Shown in pieces: positions 10,092 to 19,810 of a DNA stretch of 64,000 nt. The notes below the pieces were generated by a model. That model was not told where the DNA came from. It was given only the letters and a program-made list of their open reading frames with translations, and made no database searches. Within the stretch, counting starts at the first letter, position 1; every line of letters starts with the position of its first letter. Source of the DNA: Cedecea davisae DSM 4568 (lineage in GTDB: Bacteria > Pseudomonadota > Gammaproteobacteria > Enterobacterales > Enterobacteriaceae); assembly GCF_000412335.2 (NCBI RefSeq), contig NZ_KE161030.1, positions 2,914,595 through 2,978,594 on the forward strand, given 5' to 3'. The position numbers and the translations under genes are program-made.

Positions 10092-12260
10092 TTATTTAGC
10101 GTCCGACTTATATTCATATTCGTAGTAACCGTAATCCTGGTAGCCGGTTGCTCTGCGGAAGATCGAGTTAAGGATCACGCCGCGAACCGTAATACCGTTT
10201 TGCTCGAAGCGCCCAACGCTGGTCTCAACTTCTTTGAGCGTGTTCACGGCGTAACGAGCCACCATCAGCGTGGTGCCCGCGTGGCGACCGATAATTGCTG
10301 CATCCGTTACGGCAAGGATTGGCGGGGTATCTATCAGTACCAGGTCGTAGTTCTCGCTTGCCCATTTCACCAGCTGAGCAAACCGTTCGTTCATCAGCAG
10401 CTCTGAAGGGTTAGCGGGCACCTGCCCACGCGGGATCAGGTCGAAGTTCGGCACCGAGGTTTTCTGCGCGCAGCGGCTAATATCGCCCTGCCCGGAAAGC
10501 ACGTCTGACAGACCGTTGGCGTTTGTCGTTCCCAGCAGTTCATGGGTGTAGCCTTTACGCATATCGCAGTCCATCAGCAGCACACGCTTGTTGGTCTGGC
10601 TGATTACCGCAGCAAGGTTGGCACAGACGAACGTTTTACCGATAGACGGGCTGACGCCGGTGAGCATCAGGACGTTGTTAGGCGCCTGCATCATGGCAAA
10701 GTGAAGGCTGGTTCGCAGGCTACGGATAGCCTCGATGGCAAGGTCGGTTGGATTACCCACCGCCAGCAGTTGACTCTGTTTATGGCGCTTAGCCCCTTTG
10801 ACGTTGCGCACATTGGCGTGGTCACGAGTTTTCTGCCATTCGGAAAGCGGGATGCTGGCGTAAACGCTGAGGCCAGCCTCTTCCAGCGTCGTCGGGCTTT
10901 CGATGCCGCCGTTGAACAGCGAACGCAACAGCACGCCGATAATCGAAACAATCAGGCCAAGAATAATGCTGCCCAGCACCACCAGTGCTCTCTGTGGCTT
11001 AACAATGCCCGGCTGGGTAATCGCCGGGTCAACGATACGTACATCGCCTACGGTGCTGGCCTCGGTAATTTTCAGCTCCTGCTGCTTATTCAGCAGTTGC
11101 ATGTAAACCTGCTGGCCGGACTCCACATCGCGGGTCAGGCGCACAATTTCCTGCTGGGTTTTTGGCATCGCGGTAACGCGGTTATTCAGGCGGGTTTTCT
11201 CGTCTTCCAGCGTCTTGCGTTTTTCCAGCAAGGTGCGGTAAGCCGGGTGCGCTTTGGTATACAGCTTGGAGATTTCTGCTTCCCGGAAGGTCAACTCGTT
11301 CAACTGGGAGTCGATGTTAACCATGGTATCGAGTACCGACTTCGCTTCCAGAGAAAGATCTACCGAGTCCTGCTGCTGGCGATAAGCATTAAGCTTGTTT
11401 TCTGCGGCATCAAGATTGTGGCGAACCTCGGGCAGCTGTTCAGCGAGGAACTTCAGGCTTTTCGCCGCTTCTTCCGATTTACGCTGGACGTTCTGCGCAA
11501 GGTAATTACGGGTGATGCTGTCGAGGATAGCGCGGATCTGGTCTTTATCTTCCCCGGTATAAGAAAGGCTAAGTACGCCGGTATCTTTGCCATTTTCAGT
11601 TACCGTCAGGTTCCCCAGCAGCTGGTTTACCATCCCGAGCGTGGAATATTTCACCACCGTAAAGCTGTCGCCCGGGCGAGCCTGGATGCCATCCACTTTC
11701 ATGGTGACGCCGTTTTTACTCAGCGTCTGCCCCACTTCACCTTTGGCGCTAAAACCATTATCGCTGGTGAGCTGATATTGCTTCCCGTTAAGAACTTCGA
11801 CGGTGAAGGTATCTTTATTCATCCCCGACGGCAGGTTGAAGGTCGTCACGTTGACCGTATCGTTCTGATGCCCGTGAAGCCGATCCCAGCCGACCCCAAA
11901 CAACCAGAAGGTGTTTTTAGTCACCGAAATATCCAGGTTCAGGTCATCAACTGTCTTGCCAAGGACCAGGCGGGACTGGATCAGCTGAATTTCCGCAGCC
12001 GAGGCAGGAGGCTTATTGCTGAGCGCGGAACTGATATCGTTGACCAGTGTATTACCCGCGTTTTGTTCAATTTGCACCAGCGCATCGGCTTTATAAACCG
12101 GGGTGGCGAACAGGGCGTAAACTATCGCCAGCGCGGCAAAAAGGCCGGTAATGCCGATAACCCACCAACGAGCCTCCAGCACGGTGCCCAGTAAACGGCC
12201 GATATCAATTTCATCATTGCCCTCGGTCGGGGCGCTCGAACGGCGTGCTTTGTCTGTCAT
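10092..12260 (-). CDS. wzc: Tyrosine-protein kinase / polysaccharide co-polymerase Wzc
   Basis: An inner-membrane BY-kinase of 722 residues (E. coli 720) that controls colanic acid polymerisation and export with Wza. The N-terminal Wzz domain is bounded by two membrane segments (near residues 30-50 and 425-445), with long coiled coils between them. The cytoplasmic C-terminal kinase has the Walker A segment TGVSPSIGKTFVCANLAAV, the A' motif LLMDCDMRKG and LIDTPPIL. The last residues carry a six-tyrosine cluster (GYQDYGYYEYEYKSDAK) for autophosphorylation. The Wzb phosphatase gene lies two bases upstream. Confidence 0.98.
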   Translation of the reverse strand: MTDKARRSSAPTEGNDEIDIGRLLGTVLEARWWVIGITGLFAALAIVYALFATPVYKADALVQIEQNAGNTLVNDISSALSNKPPASAAEIQLIQSRLVLGKTVDDLNLDISVTKNTFWLFGVGWDRLHGHQNDTVNVTTFNLPSGMNKDTFTVEVLNGKQYQLTSDNGFSAKGEVGQTLSKNGVTMKVDGIQARPGDSFTVVKYSTLGMVNQLLGNLTVTENGKDTGVLSLSYTGEDKDQIRAILDSITRNYLAQNVQRKSEEAAKSLKFLAEQLPEVRHNLDAAENKLNAYRQQQDSVDLSLEAKSVLDTMVNIDSQLNELTFREAEISKLYTKAHPAYRTLLEKRKTLEDEKTRLNNRVTAMPKTQQEIVRLTRDVESGQQVYMQLLNKQQELKITEASTVGDVRIVDPAITQPGIVKPQRALVVLGSIILGLIVSIIGVLLRSLFNGGIESPTTLEEAGLSVYASIPLSEWQKTRDHANVRNVKGAKRHKQSQLLAVGNPTDLAIEAIRSLRTSLHFAMMQAPNNVLMLTGVSPSIGKTFVCANLAAVISQTNKRVLLMDCDMRKGYTHELLGTTNANGLSDVLSGQGDISRCAQKTSVPNFDLIPRGQVPANPSELLMNERFAQLVKWASENYDLVLIDTPPILAVTDAAIIGRHAGTTLMVARYAVNTLKEVETSVGRFEQNGITVRGVILNSIFRRATGYQDYGYYEYEYKSDAK

Positions 12261-12262
12261 TG

Positions 12263-12706
12263 TTATCCCTGATGAGCTTTAAGTGCGTTAGCCCACTTCT
12301 GGGCAGAAAGGTCGAGCATGCTATAGACCGCTTCGAAAGCATCGCGGCTCTTGCGGTACGGATCGGGAATTTCCCGCTCTGCATCCCAGTGACCAAAGAG
12401 CATCACTTTGCCGCGCATCTCCGGCGCTATTTCACATAGCGCGGTGATATGGCGTTTTTCCATCGCCAGAATCAGGTCCTGCTCCCGGCACAGCCGCCCG
12501 CTAACCTGGCGGGCAAGGTGCCCTTCCAGCGACAAGTTATGCCGCCCCGCCACCTCAACCGCACCGATATCGGCCCCTTTGCCTACTAATGCCCCCAGCC
12601 CCGCAGAGCTGACGCTAAGCCCCGGCTGATACTGTTTCAGCAGCCGTTCAGCCGTAGGGGAACGGCAAATGTTCCCCACGCAAACTACAAGTATTTTGTT
12701 GAACAT
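12263..12706 (-). CDS. wzb: Low-molecular-weight protein-tyrosine-phosphatase Wzb
   Basis: A 147-residue cytoplasmic phosphatase that removes phosphate from the Wzc tyrosine cluster, so the Wzc cycle can turn over. The catalytic CX5R loop is CVGNICRS (Cys9, Arg15) and the general-acid loop is IPDPYRKS. It lies between wza (6-base gap) and wzc (2-base gap). Confidence 0.98.
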   Translation of the reverse strand: MFNKILVVCVGNICRSPTAERLLKQYQPGLSVSSAGLGALVGKGADIGAVEVAGRHNLSLEGHLARQVSGRLCREQDLILAMEKRHITALCEIAPEMRGKVMLFGHWDAEREIPDPYRKSRDAFEAVYSMLDLSAQKWANALKAHQG

Positions 12707-12712
12707 AGCGGG

Positions 12713-13852
12713 TTACCAGGTGTGAATATCTTTGGCGGTATCCGTCATGTAGCGAACGCCGCTGATGGTTGGCAGAAGCTGGTTGATCAGGCGATTCCAG
12801 CGGGTTACCGGCGCGGTGGTGACATAAACAACGTCATAAGGCTGTAGCTGGAATTCGGTCCCCATCACCAGCGAAGTCGCGTCGGACATATCAAGCTGGT
12901 AGATACTGGCAATCTTGCCGTTTTGCTGGTTTTTGCCTTTGAGCGGGCGAATAACGAAGACGCCGCTGGCGTTTGAGGAGGTAAGGTCGATACCTTCGGC
13001 CTGGCCCAGCGCCTCGGTCAGCGTCATGCCGCTGAAGTCCATTCTCAAGGTGGTTTGTTTTTTCACTTCACCCATCACGAACACTTTCAGGTCGTCATTG
13101 CGCGGCACAAACAGAATATCGCTCGGGTAGAGCAGATGGTTCTGGCTAAGGTCGCCGTTTTGCATCAGCGCCTGGAGCGAAATACGTTTTTCCTGCCCGT
13201 TATGGGTCAGAACGACATTGCGCCAGTCAGCAGCATCCGTCAGGCCGCCGGCGGCATTTATCGCATCAAGAATAGTCAGCGGAACGTTGGTGATCGGTTG
13301 CTGCCCTGATTTATTGACCTGCCCGGAAACGTAGGCTTTTTGGGAGCGGAAGGCGGCAATATTAACGTCTACCTGAGGTTCGGCGATGTACTGCGCAAGG
13401 CGGCGGGTAATATCGCTGCGAATTTCTGCCAATGTTTTACCGGTGACGCTGATTTTGCCCACGTACGGATAGAACATCGTGCCGTCGGACTGTACCCAGT
13501 TGCCGGTATCGCTGGAACTGCGGTACTGACCGGCGGGGGTGGTTAATTCCGGGTGATCCCAGACCGTGACGCTTAACACGTCTCCCGGGCCGACCCGATA
13601 CTGATAATTGGCAATCTCTTTATCCAGCTCTACATTTGGCTGGGCAACGGCCGGGCGCGTCCTCAGCTGTTCAACCAGGCGTGGAGTCAGCGGATAAACA
13701 TTCACCATTCGGTCAAGATCGAAGTCCGCATCCTGTTGTTTGATGACGTCTTTTCCCGAGCTGGACATATTGCTGCCCGGAAATACCGTACAGCCGCTCA
13801 TCAGGGTTACCGACACCAATAAAGGCATCAACTTAAGTTTGTATTTTATCAT
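12713..13852 (-). CDS. wza: Outer-membrane polysaccharide export lipoprotein Wza
   Basis: The octameric outer-membrane channel for colanic acid, 379 residues as in E. coli. The N-terminus has a Lys-rich signal peptide and the lipobox LMSGC, with Cys21 as the acylated residue. The PES domain signature [20 protein letters not shown] follows, then SLBB-like repeats, and the C-terminal amphipathic region that lines the outer-membrane pore. It is the first gene of the operon, about 450 bases downstream of a candidate RcsAB box and 184 bases downstream of the ops element. Confidence 0.97.
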   Translation of the reverse strand: MIKYKLKLMPLLVSVTLMSGCTVFPGSNMSSSGKDVIKQQDADFDLDRMVNVYPLTPRLVEQLRTRPAVAQPNVELDKEIANYQYRVGPGDVLSVTVWDHPELTTPAGQYRSSSDTGNWVQSDGTMFYPYVGKISVTGKTLAEIRSDITRRLAQYIAEPQVDVNIAAFRSQKAYVSGQVNKSGQQPITNVPLTILDAINAAGGLTDAADWRNVVLTHNGQEKRISLQALMQNGDLSQNHLLYPSDILFVPRNDDLKVFVMGEVKKQTTLRMDFSGMTLTEALGQAEGIDLTSSNASGVFVIRPLKGKNQQNGKIASIYQLDMSDATSLVMGTEFQLQPYDVVYVTTAPVTRWNRLINQLLPTISGVRYMTDTAKDIHTW

Positions 13853-14035
13853 TGAGTATTTATCACTATGGCTGAGTAATTATCCTGAGCGAATAAAGCA
13901 AGCAATTAGCCGAGAGAATGAAGTACAGAATTGAACATATTCGAGGAGCGAGATAACTGGCATTATTCCTAAAGTCAGTATATTTTCCGGCACTCCGATG
14001 ACTCCATGACCTGCTTTTATTTGGCCGCATCCGGG

Positions 14036-14060
14036 CACGCTACCGCCCCTGGCTCACAGT
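14036..14060 (-). promoter_or_regulatory. JUMPstart / ops element of the colanic acid operon
   Basis: On the minus strand this reads CTGTGAGCCAGGGGCGGTAG, then CGTG. The core GGCGGTAGCGTG is a perfect ops sequence, and the preceding GAGCCAGGG matches the longer JUMPstart consensus. RNA polymerase pauses here and recruits RfaH, which lets it transcribe the long operon. It lies in the untranslated leader of wza, the usual place. Confidence 0.93.
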
Positions 14061-14305
14061 CACCAACCTACTGAAAAGTTAAACAATCTTAATTGATTGA
14101 CGCGTTGAAATATCCATAAAGATATTCAATTCTAACAATCAGAGCTTATAGAAACGCTGAGGCGAACCATTAACCAATGTATAAAAAATACATCTATTGC
14201 TAATCATCGATAAAGATTGTTGCAGCTTAAATCCGTGCAGGCAAGGAGACAAAAGGCCGCAACCGGACTTTTAAGAATAATATGAACCGCGCAATAATAA
14301 CCTTT

Positions 14306-14319
14306 TAGGAATTTCTTTA
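14306..14319 (-). promoter_or_regulatory. Candidate RcsAB box
   Basis: The minus strand reads TAAAGAAATTCCTA, which matches the RcsAB consensus TaAGaatatTCctA at 11 of 14 positions with a perfect right half. It lies about 450 bases upstream of wza, consistent with Rcs phosphorelay control of capsule. This is a sequence match only. A weaker TAAGAAT half-site occurs near 14272. Confidence 0.5.
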
Positions 14320-14535
14320 TATTGACAATAAAATAATCAGACAAACAACCCTAACCTATACAGATATATCTCATAGCCTATCAACGCCAATTAAAATAAA
14401 TGAATACAAAGCCCAATTAATTACCCACATTAATTAACGGGAAGTTGTTGGTATTAGTCTGAGAAAAAATATAAGCCATTACGGATTAATCTCAGTCGGG
14501 CGTTGCTTTTTGTCACACGATTATCCATCATTTCA

Positions 14536-14553
14536 CTGTGGCATTTGCCACAG
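14536..14553 (+). other. Short hairpin in the yegH leader
   Basis: CTGTGGC and GCCACAG form a perfect 7-bp stem with an ATTT loop 23 bases before the yegH start codon. No poly-T follows, so it is not a terminator. It could mask or position the weak ribosome site of yegH. The function is unknown. Confidence 0.4.
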
Positions 14554-14575
14554 GTCAAAAGGTTGTAAACCCCGT

Positions 14576-16156
14576 ATGGAATGGATTGCCGACCCTTCAA
14601 TTTGGGCCGGGTTAGTTACCCTGGTCGTTCTCGAACTGGTTCTTGGCATTGATAATTTAGTGTTCATTGCCATCCTTGCCGAAAAGCTCCCTGCCAAGCT
14701 GCGCGACCGCGCCCGCGTCACCGGCCTGCTGCTGGCGATGGTGATGCGCCTGCTGCTGCTGGCCTCTATTTCGTGGCTGGTCACCCTTACCCGCCCCCTG
14801 TTCAGCATTCAGTCGTTCAGCTTTAGCGCCCGGGATTTAATCATGCTGCTGGGCGGCCTGTTCCTGCTGTTTAAAGCGACGATGGAGCTTAATGAACGCC
14901 TCGAGGGTAAGGACTCAGAGCACCACGCGCAAAAGCGCGGGGCTAAATTCTGGCCGGTAGTCGCCCAGATAGTGATTCTTGATGCGGTTTTCTCTCTTGA
15001 TTCCGTAGTCACCGCCGTGGGCATGGTCGATCATCTGGCGGTGATGATGGCCGCCGTGGTTATCGCTATCTGCCTGATGGTGCTGGCAAGCAAATCCCTG
15101 ACGCGCTTCGTTAACAGCCACCCGACTATTGTTATCCTCTGCCTCAGCTTCCTGCTGATGATTGGTTTTAGCCTCGTGGCGGACGGCTTTGGCTACCAAA
15201 TCCCCAAAGGCTATCTGTACGCGGCGATAGGTTTCTCGGTGATGATTGAATCCCTGAACCAGCTGGCGATATTCAACCGTCGGCGCTTTCTTTCCGCCAA
15301 CCAGTCATTGCGCGAGCGCACCGCCGAAGCGGTATTGCGGCTGCTAAACGGTAAGAAGGAAGAAGCCGAGCTTGATGCGCAAACCGCCTCGCTGATAGCC
15401 GACGGCAGTCCGTTTGACGAAGTGTTTAATCCTCAGGAAACGCGGATGATTGAACGCGTGCTGCACCTTAACCAGCGCAGCGTCAGCAGCATTATGACTT
15501 CCCGCCATGACGTGGAATATCTGAATATTGCCGCCCCTCAGGAACAGCTTCTTGAGCTGCTGGACAAAAACCAGCATACGCGCATCGTCGTCACCGATGA
15601 GGGGGACGAAATTCTTGGCGTTGTGCATGTTATTGACCTGCTGCACCAGTCGCTTCGCGGCGAAACGCTGGACATTGCCCCACTGATTCGCCAGCCGCTG
15701 GTGTTCCCGGAAGCGCTGCCTTTACTTCAGGCGCTGGAGCAGTTCCGCACCGCACGTACCCACTTCGCTTTTGTGGTGGATGAATTTGGTTCGGTCGAAG
15801 GCGTGGTGACGCTTAGCGACGTGATGGAAACCATTGCCGGGAACCTGCCAAACGAAATCGAAGAGATTGATGCCCGCCACGATATTCAGAAAAACCCGGA
15901 CGGCAGCTGGACAGCCAACGGCCATATGCCGCTCGAAGATCTGGTGCAGTATATTGCGCTGCCCCTCGACGAAAAGCGTGAATATCACACCATCGCTGGG
16001 CTGCTGATGGAGCACCTGCAGCATATTCCTGCTCAGGGTGAGAGCGTTGAGGTCGGTAATTATCGGCTAAAAACGCTGGAGGTGAAAAATCACCGCGTCA
16101 ATAAAGTGCAGATAGAAACGCTGCTAGCGGATGATGCGCTGGATTATGAAGTATAA
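14576..16156 (+). CDS. yegH: TerC-family membrane protein with CBS and CorC domains
   Basis: A 526-residue inner-membrane protein. The N-terminal TerC domain (about residues 1-230, seven hydrophobic segments) has the conserved [20 protein letters not shown] and [18 protein letters not shown] acidic motifs. A tandem CBS pair follows (about 300-420), then a CorC/HlyC C-terminal domain. TerC proteins act in metal-ion export or metalation of exported enzymes; the ligand of YegH is not known. The start at 14576 ([12 protein letters not shown]) follows the family. The frame reaches a TTG at 14510, but the extra 22 residues have no support. It is divergent from the cps operon. Confidence 0.93.
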   Translation: MEWIADPSIWAGLVTLVVLELVLGIDNLVFIAILAEKLPAKLRDRARVTGLLLAMVMRLLLLASISWLVTLTRPLFSIQSFSFSARDLIMLLGGLFLLFKATMELNERLEGKDSEHHAQKRGAKFWPVVAQIVILDAVFSLDSVVTAVGMVDHLAVMMAAVVIAICLMVLASKSLTRFVNSHPTIVILCLSFLLMIGFSLVADGFGYQIPKGYLYAAIGFSVMIESLNQLAIFNRRRFLSANQSLRERTAEAVLRLLNGKKEEAELDAQTASLIADGSPFDEVFNPQETRMIERVLHLNQRSVSSIMTSRHDVEYLNIAAPQEQLLELLDKNQHTRIVVTDEGDEILGVVHVIDLLHQSLRGETLDIAPLIRQPLVFPEALPLLQALEQFRTARTHFAFVVDEFGSVEGVVTLSDVMETIAGNLPNEIEEIDARHDIQKNPDGSWTANGHMPLEDLVQYIALPLDEKREYHTIAGLLMEHLQHIPAQGESVEVGNYRLKTLEVKNHRVNKVQIETLLADDALDYEV

Positions 16157-16159
16157 AAA

Positions 16160-16184
16160 AACCCGGCGATTTGCCGGGTTTTGT
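16160..16184. terminator. Bidirectional terminator between yegH and asmA
   Basis: AACCCGGC and GCCGGGTT form an 8-bp stem with a GATTT loop, with T-rich sequence on the plus side and a run of A (T on the minus strand) on the other. It can end both convergent genes. Confidence 0.88.
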
Positions 16185-16201
16185 TTGCATCAGCCAAAAC
16201 G

Positions 16202-18058
16202 CTAAAGCTTTTTAAGCAGCTGCTTCGCATCCTTCGCATTATCGCTATCTTTATGCTTATCCAGCCAGTCATTAAGGCGGCGTTTGGCTTCATCCTGAAG
16301 CTGTTTACGCAGCACCTGATCGACCTGCAGGGTGTAATTCAGCTCCTGCCACGGGCCGTATACACGTAGCGGAATCGGGGTCGTTTTCAGGACTTCAATC
16401 AGCTTGCTGTCGCTTCCCTGCCAGCCGCCATTTACTTTGATGGCAAAATTGGTGTCGCAAGTTTCTTTCACCAGATCCATCGTTCCCTGGCCGGTTAGTG
16501 ACAGCACATTGGACTCGCCGACCATGTTATTCAGCGCCAGTGCACCGTTATCCAGCGAGGCCTGAGTGGTGAAATGGTTAAGCTCGGTGACGTTTTCACT
16601 GCTCTGCTGAGCATCCACGCCTGAATTACTGCGGCTCACCGCCTGCTGAATCAGCTGCTGGAAGTTCATGCCCTGAAGCCGGGAATGCGCCAGCTCAAGC
16701 TGAGCATCGCCCTGCCAGCTGCGGCGGAAAGCTTCGGCGTTAAGATGATCGCCGGAGAATTCACCGCTCATGGAGAACTGGCCGCTTAACGCTATCGGAT
16801 AGTCGAAGGCGGTCAGAATACTGGCAATTTCAATGTTCTTAACCTGCGGCTGGAAGCTGAGTTTCGGCCGCGCGCCGCTGGCATCAAGCACGCCGGGCAG
16901 CGAGAGCGTGCCCTGCCCCAGTTTACCGTTGAGCTGGCTAATGGTCAGTATGCCGTCCTGGTTAGCCAGCGCCGAATGAACATCGCTAAACGCCAGCCCG
17001 CGCCAGCGCACCGCGTCAGCCGTGATATTCACCCCGGCATTAAAATCACGCAGGTCGCGGTAATCGGATTCCCCCGCTTCCTGGGCAATCACCGGGCTGG
17101 GCCGGTTTTGCGCCGCCGCCTGCTGAGCCTGTTGATTTGCACCATCGCCCGCAGCAGAGGAGGAATTTACTACCAGCTTGTCGAGGTTTAGCAGGCGAGA
17201 GTGCAGATTCACCTTCCACTCCGGCTTATCCTGCATCAGAACGCTGGCATCTCCCTGCAAATCGCTGTCGTTGGCGGTTATCTGGAGCTGACTCAGGGAA
17301 AGCTGGTTATTTTCGCTGCGCCATCCCAGCTGTAACGAACCCGCGCCGCTAATGCCCGAAGGCGGAAGAGCAGCCCCCTGTAACTGGTAGTTAAGTTGGC
17401 TAAGGTTGGCGGTAATCTGTTGCGGGTAATCGCTGACGTTAACATCGGCGGTCAGCGACAGCGTCAAATCACGCTGGTCGCGGGTGATTCGGCTGCTGAA
17501 TTCAACATGCGCCTGCCGCTTATCGTCCTGCTCCATTTGCAGGTTAATATTGCGAACGGTCACCTGCTCGTCGCTGCCGCGCTGGAATACCAGAACGCTG
17601 TCGACGACTTTCAGTCTGGAAACATCAAACGACCAGCCGCGCGTGGCATCCGGCTCGCTGATGGTTCCCTTCGGCACTACCGGCGCATTTTTTGCGCGCT
17701 GGGCCTCTGCTTCGGGGGTCAGTTGAATCACCGCGCCCTTAAGCATCACCTGGCGCACCTGCAACTGGTGGGAAAGCAGCGGAATTAACGCCACGTCAAG
17801 GCGCATATTGTCGGCGCTGACCACTGGCTGGCTGGCGCCCGGTGCGGTTAACGACATGCGGCCGGATAAAATACTGAGCTGCGGCCAGACGTGCCAGCGC
17901 AGCGGCCCGTCGAGCTGAAGGTTGTAGCCGCTGCGGGCTTCAACCTGACGCACCATATAACCACGAAAGTCGTTGGGGTTAACCATCAACACCAGTGAGG
18001 TCAGGCCTGCCACCAGCACGACCAGCAGAATCATCAACGTGGTTAAAAGTCGTCTCAT
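16202..18058 (-). CDS. asmA: AsmA family envelope protein
   Basis: A 618-residue inner-membrane-anchored periplasmic protein (E. coli AsmA 617). One N-terminal membrane helix (MRRLLTTLMILLVVLVAGLT) is followed by the NPNDFRGYMVRQVEARSGY start of the beta-rich AsmA domain. AsmA-like proteins form hydrophobic grooves and are linked to phospholipid transport and outer-membrane assembly. The start at 18058 has GGAG seven bases upstream; the frame also opens four codons earlier at 18070. It lies downstream of dcd. Confidence 0.95.
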   Translation of the reverse strand: MRRLLTTLMILLVVLVAGLTSLVLMVNPNDFRGYMVRQVEARSGYNLQLDGPLRWHVWPQLSILSGRMSLTAPGASQPVVSADNMRLDVALIPLLSHQLQVRQVMLKGAVIQLTPEAEAQRAKNAPVVPKGTISEPDATRGWSFDVSRLKVVDSVLVFQRGSDEQVTVRNINLQMEQDDKRQAHVEFSSRITRDQRDLTLSLTADVNVSDYPQQITANLSQLNYQLQGAALPPSGISGAGSLQLGWRSENNQLSLSQLQITANDSDLQGDASVLMQDKPEWKVNLHSRLLNLDKLVVNSSSAAGDGANQQAQQAAAQNRPSPVIAQEAGESDYRDLRDFNAGVNITADAVRWRGLAFSDVHSALANQDGILTISQLNGKLGQGTLSLPGVLDASGARPKLSFQPQVKNIEIASILTAFDYPIALSGQFSMSGEFSGDHLNAEAFRRSWQGDAQLELAHSRLQGMNFQQLIQQAVSRSNSGVDAQQSSENVTELNHFTTQASLDNGALALNNMVGESNVLSLTGQGTMDLVKETCDTNFAIKVNGGWQGSDSKLIEVLKTTPIPLRVYGPWQELNYTLQVDQVLRKQLQDEAKRRLNDWLDKHKDSDNAKDAKQLLKKL

Positions 18059-18104
18059 AACATTCTCCATTTTACCCGCCAGTTTGCGGGTAAAGGACGG
18101 CGAT

Positions 18105-18686
18105 TTAGTCTTTATCGATACGGCTTGCTACCGCGCCCTGCTGGTCGCGATATTTGGCGTCCTGGCGGCGGTTATAAGGGCGAGCGGCCGGGCCGGAGAG
18201 CGGCTCAAAGCTGAGAGCGCCAATCATCATGCCCGGGCGCAAGGCCAGCGGCAGTTTGCCTGAATTGTAGAATTCGAGCACGATGCAGCCATGCCAGCCG
18301 GGATCGATACGGTGCGCGGTTACGTGAACCATCAGGCCGAGGCGAGCTAACGACGAGCGTCCATCGAGCCAGCCCACTAAGTCGTCCGGCAGGGTGACCG
18401 ACTCAAGCGTGACCGCCAGCGCCAGTTCACCGGGATGCAGAAAGAACGCATCCCCTTCTTTTAGCACAATCTCGTCGCTCATTACGCGCTCGAGCGCCGC
18501 GCTGACTTCATCTTTTGGGCCACTGAGATCGATAAAGGCAGCCGTGTGGCCGCTGAAGGTGCGGAATTTATTGCCCAGGCGGACATCCACCGTTGCGCCA
18601 TTAATGCGTTCAATCGGCGGGCGTGGCGTAATTGCTAAACGGCCGTCATCCAGCCAGGCTTCGATATCACGATCGCAAAGACGCAT
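18105..18686 (-). CDS. dcd: dCTP deaminase
   Basis: Deaminates dCTP to dUTP, the main route to dTMP in enterobacteria. It has 193 residues, as in E. coli. The signature [20 protein letters not shown] is followed by [10 protein letters not shown], which holds the catalytic Glu. It is flanked by udk upstream and asmA downstream on the same strand, the conserved order. Confidence 0.98.
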   Translation of the reverse strand: MRLCDRDIEAWLDDGRLAITPRPPIERINGATVDVRLGNKFRTFSGHTAAFIDLSGPKDEVSAALERVMSDEIVLKEGDAFFLHPGELALAVTLESVTLPDDLVGWLDGRSSLARLGLMVHVTAHRIDPGWHGCIVLEFYNSGKLPLALRPGMMIGALSFEPLSGPAARPYNRRQDAKYRDQQGAVASRIDKD

Positions 18687-18811
18687 CGCAAATTCTCCTT
18701 ATCAATCTCAGTTTTACCCACACTGCCACAGAGCGGCTTCGATAGCCACCGGGCGTTCAGCATGGGGTTCAACATAAAGGCGAGCGGCTTACGCTCGCTC
18801 GCGGACGGTCA

Positions 18812-19453
18812 TCATTCAAAGAACTGACTGATTTTGGCTTTCAGAATATCAATAGCAATGCGGTTTTTACCCCCGCGAGGCACGATGATATCGGCGTACT
18901 GTTTAGAAGGTTCGATAAACTGCAGGAACATTGGACGAACCGTCTTCTGGTACTGCGCCATCACCGAGTCCATTGAACGACCGCGCTCGTTAACATCTCG
19001 CTTCATGCGGCGCATCAGGCAGATGTCCAGCGGAGTATCAACGAAAATAGAGAAGTTCATTTCCTGGCGCAGACGGGCATCTGTCAGCAGCAAAATGCCT
19101 TCAAGAATAATAACTTTCTTTGGCACCAGGTGAATCGTCTGGTCGGTACGGGTGTGCTCGACATAGCTGTACACCGGCAGTTCAATAGCCTTGCCTGACT
19201 TCAGCGTTTGCAGATGCTGAAACAGCAGGTTATGGTCCATTGCGCTGGGGTGGTCGTAGTTGGTTTTTACACGTTCTTCCATCGACAGATGGCTTTGATC
19301 TTTGTAATAACTGTCTTCCGGAATGACACCAATGTGTTCATCGCCGACTTGCTCGCGCAGTTCACGATACAGCGTGCTGGCAATGAGGCTTTTCCCTGAA
19401 GCCGATGCGCCGGCTATCCCGATGATGACGCATTGATGAGACTGATCGGTCAT
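18812..19453 (-). CDS. udk: Uridine/cytidine kinase
   Basis: Phosphorylates uridine and cytidine to UMP and CMP with GTP or ATP in pyrimidine salvage. It has 213 residues with the P-loop [11 protein letters not shown] and the nucleoside-binding segment [15 protein letters not shown]. It is the first gene of a udk-dcd-asmA run, with 125 bases between udk and dcd. Confidence 0.98.
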   Translation of the reverse strand: MTDQSHQCVIIGIAGASASGKSLIASTLYRELREQVGDEHIGVIPEDSYYKDQSHLSMEERVKTNYDHPSAMDHNLLFQHLQTLKSGKAIELPVYSYVEHTRTDQTIHLVPKKVIILEGILLLTDARLRQEMNFSIFVDTPLDICLMRRMKRDVNERGRSMDSVMAQYQKTVRPMFLQFIEPSKQYADIIVPRGGKNRIAIDILKAKISQFFE

Positions 19454-19810
19454 ATTATTTACGGCCTGAATACTAAAAGTGATGGAAGGACGACGCGGAG
19501 GGCGTCAAACGCGGCAATTATAGGGACAACCGCCGTTTGATACCAGCCTCTTACCCGCCGCATTCGCTAATTTACCCGCCTTGCTCAACAGAAAGTTGCG
19601 GTGTAATCGCCTCAAGGAGGCGTAAAGCGGTCAGTTAGAGTGGAATTATTTAATTACGTGATTTGACTACGCAATTTCTGACGCTCTGTAGGTAAATTCT
19701 GACAGCCGAGCATAGGAATTGTAAAACGTTTGTACTAGCATAAACCGATTCTTTATTTATATGCATCCGGGCGTTGCTCCTGGCGGCAGTGTCTAAGCGG
19801 ATTTGCGGTT
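19454..19810. promoter_or_regulatory. Divergent promoter region udk / dgcE
   Basis: A 357-base gene-free stretch between two divergent genes, so it should hold both promoters. It is AT-rich near dgcE. I see no clear operator or RNA gene and no convincing pair of promoter hexamers. Confidence 0.4.

Noticed and set aside
10542-12194. 550-codon open frame on the plus strand
   Set aside because: It lies entirely antisense to wzc, whose frame is conserved and full length. The frame has no recognisable domain.
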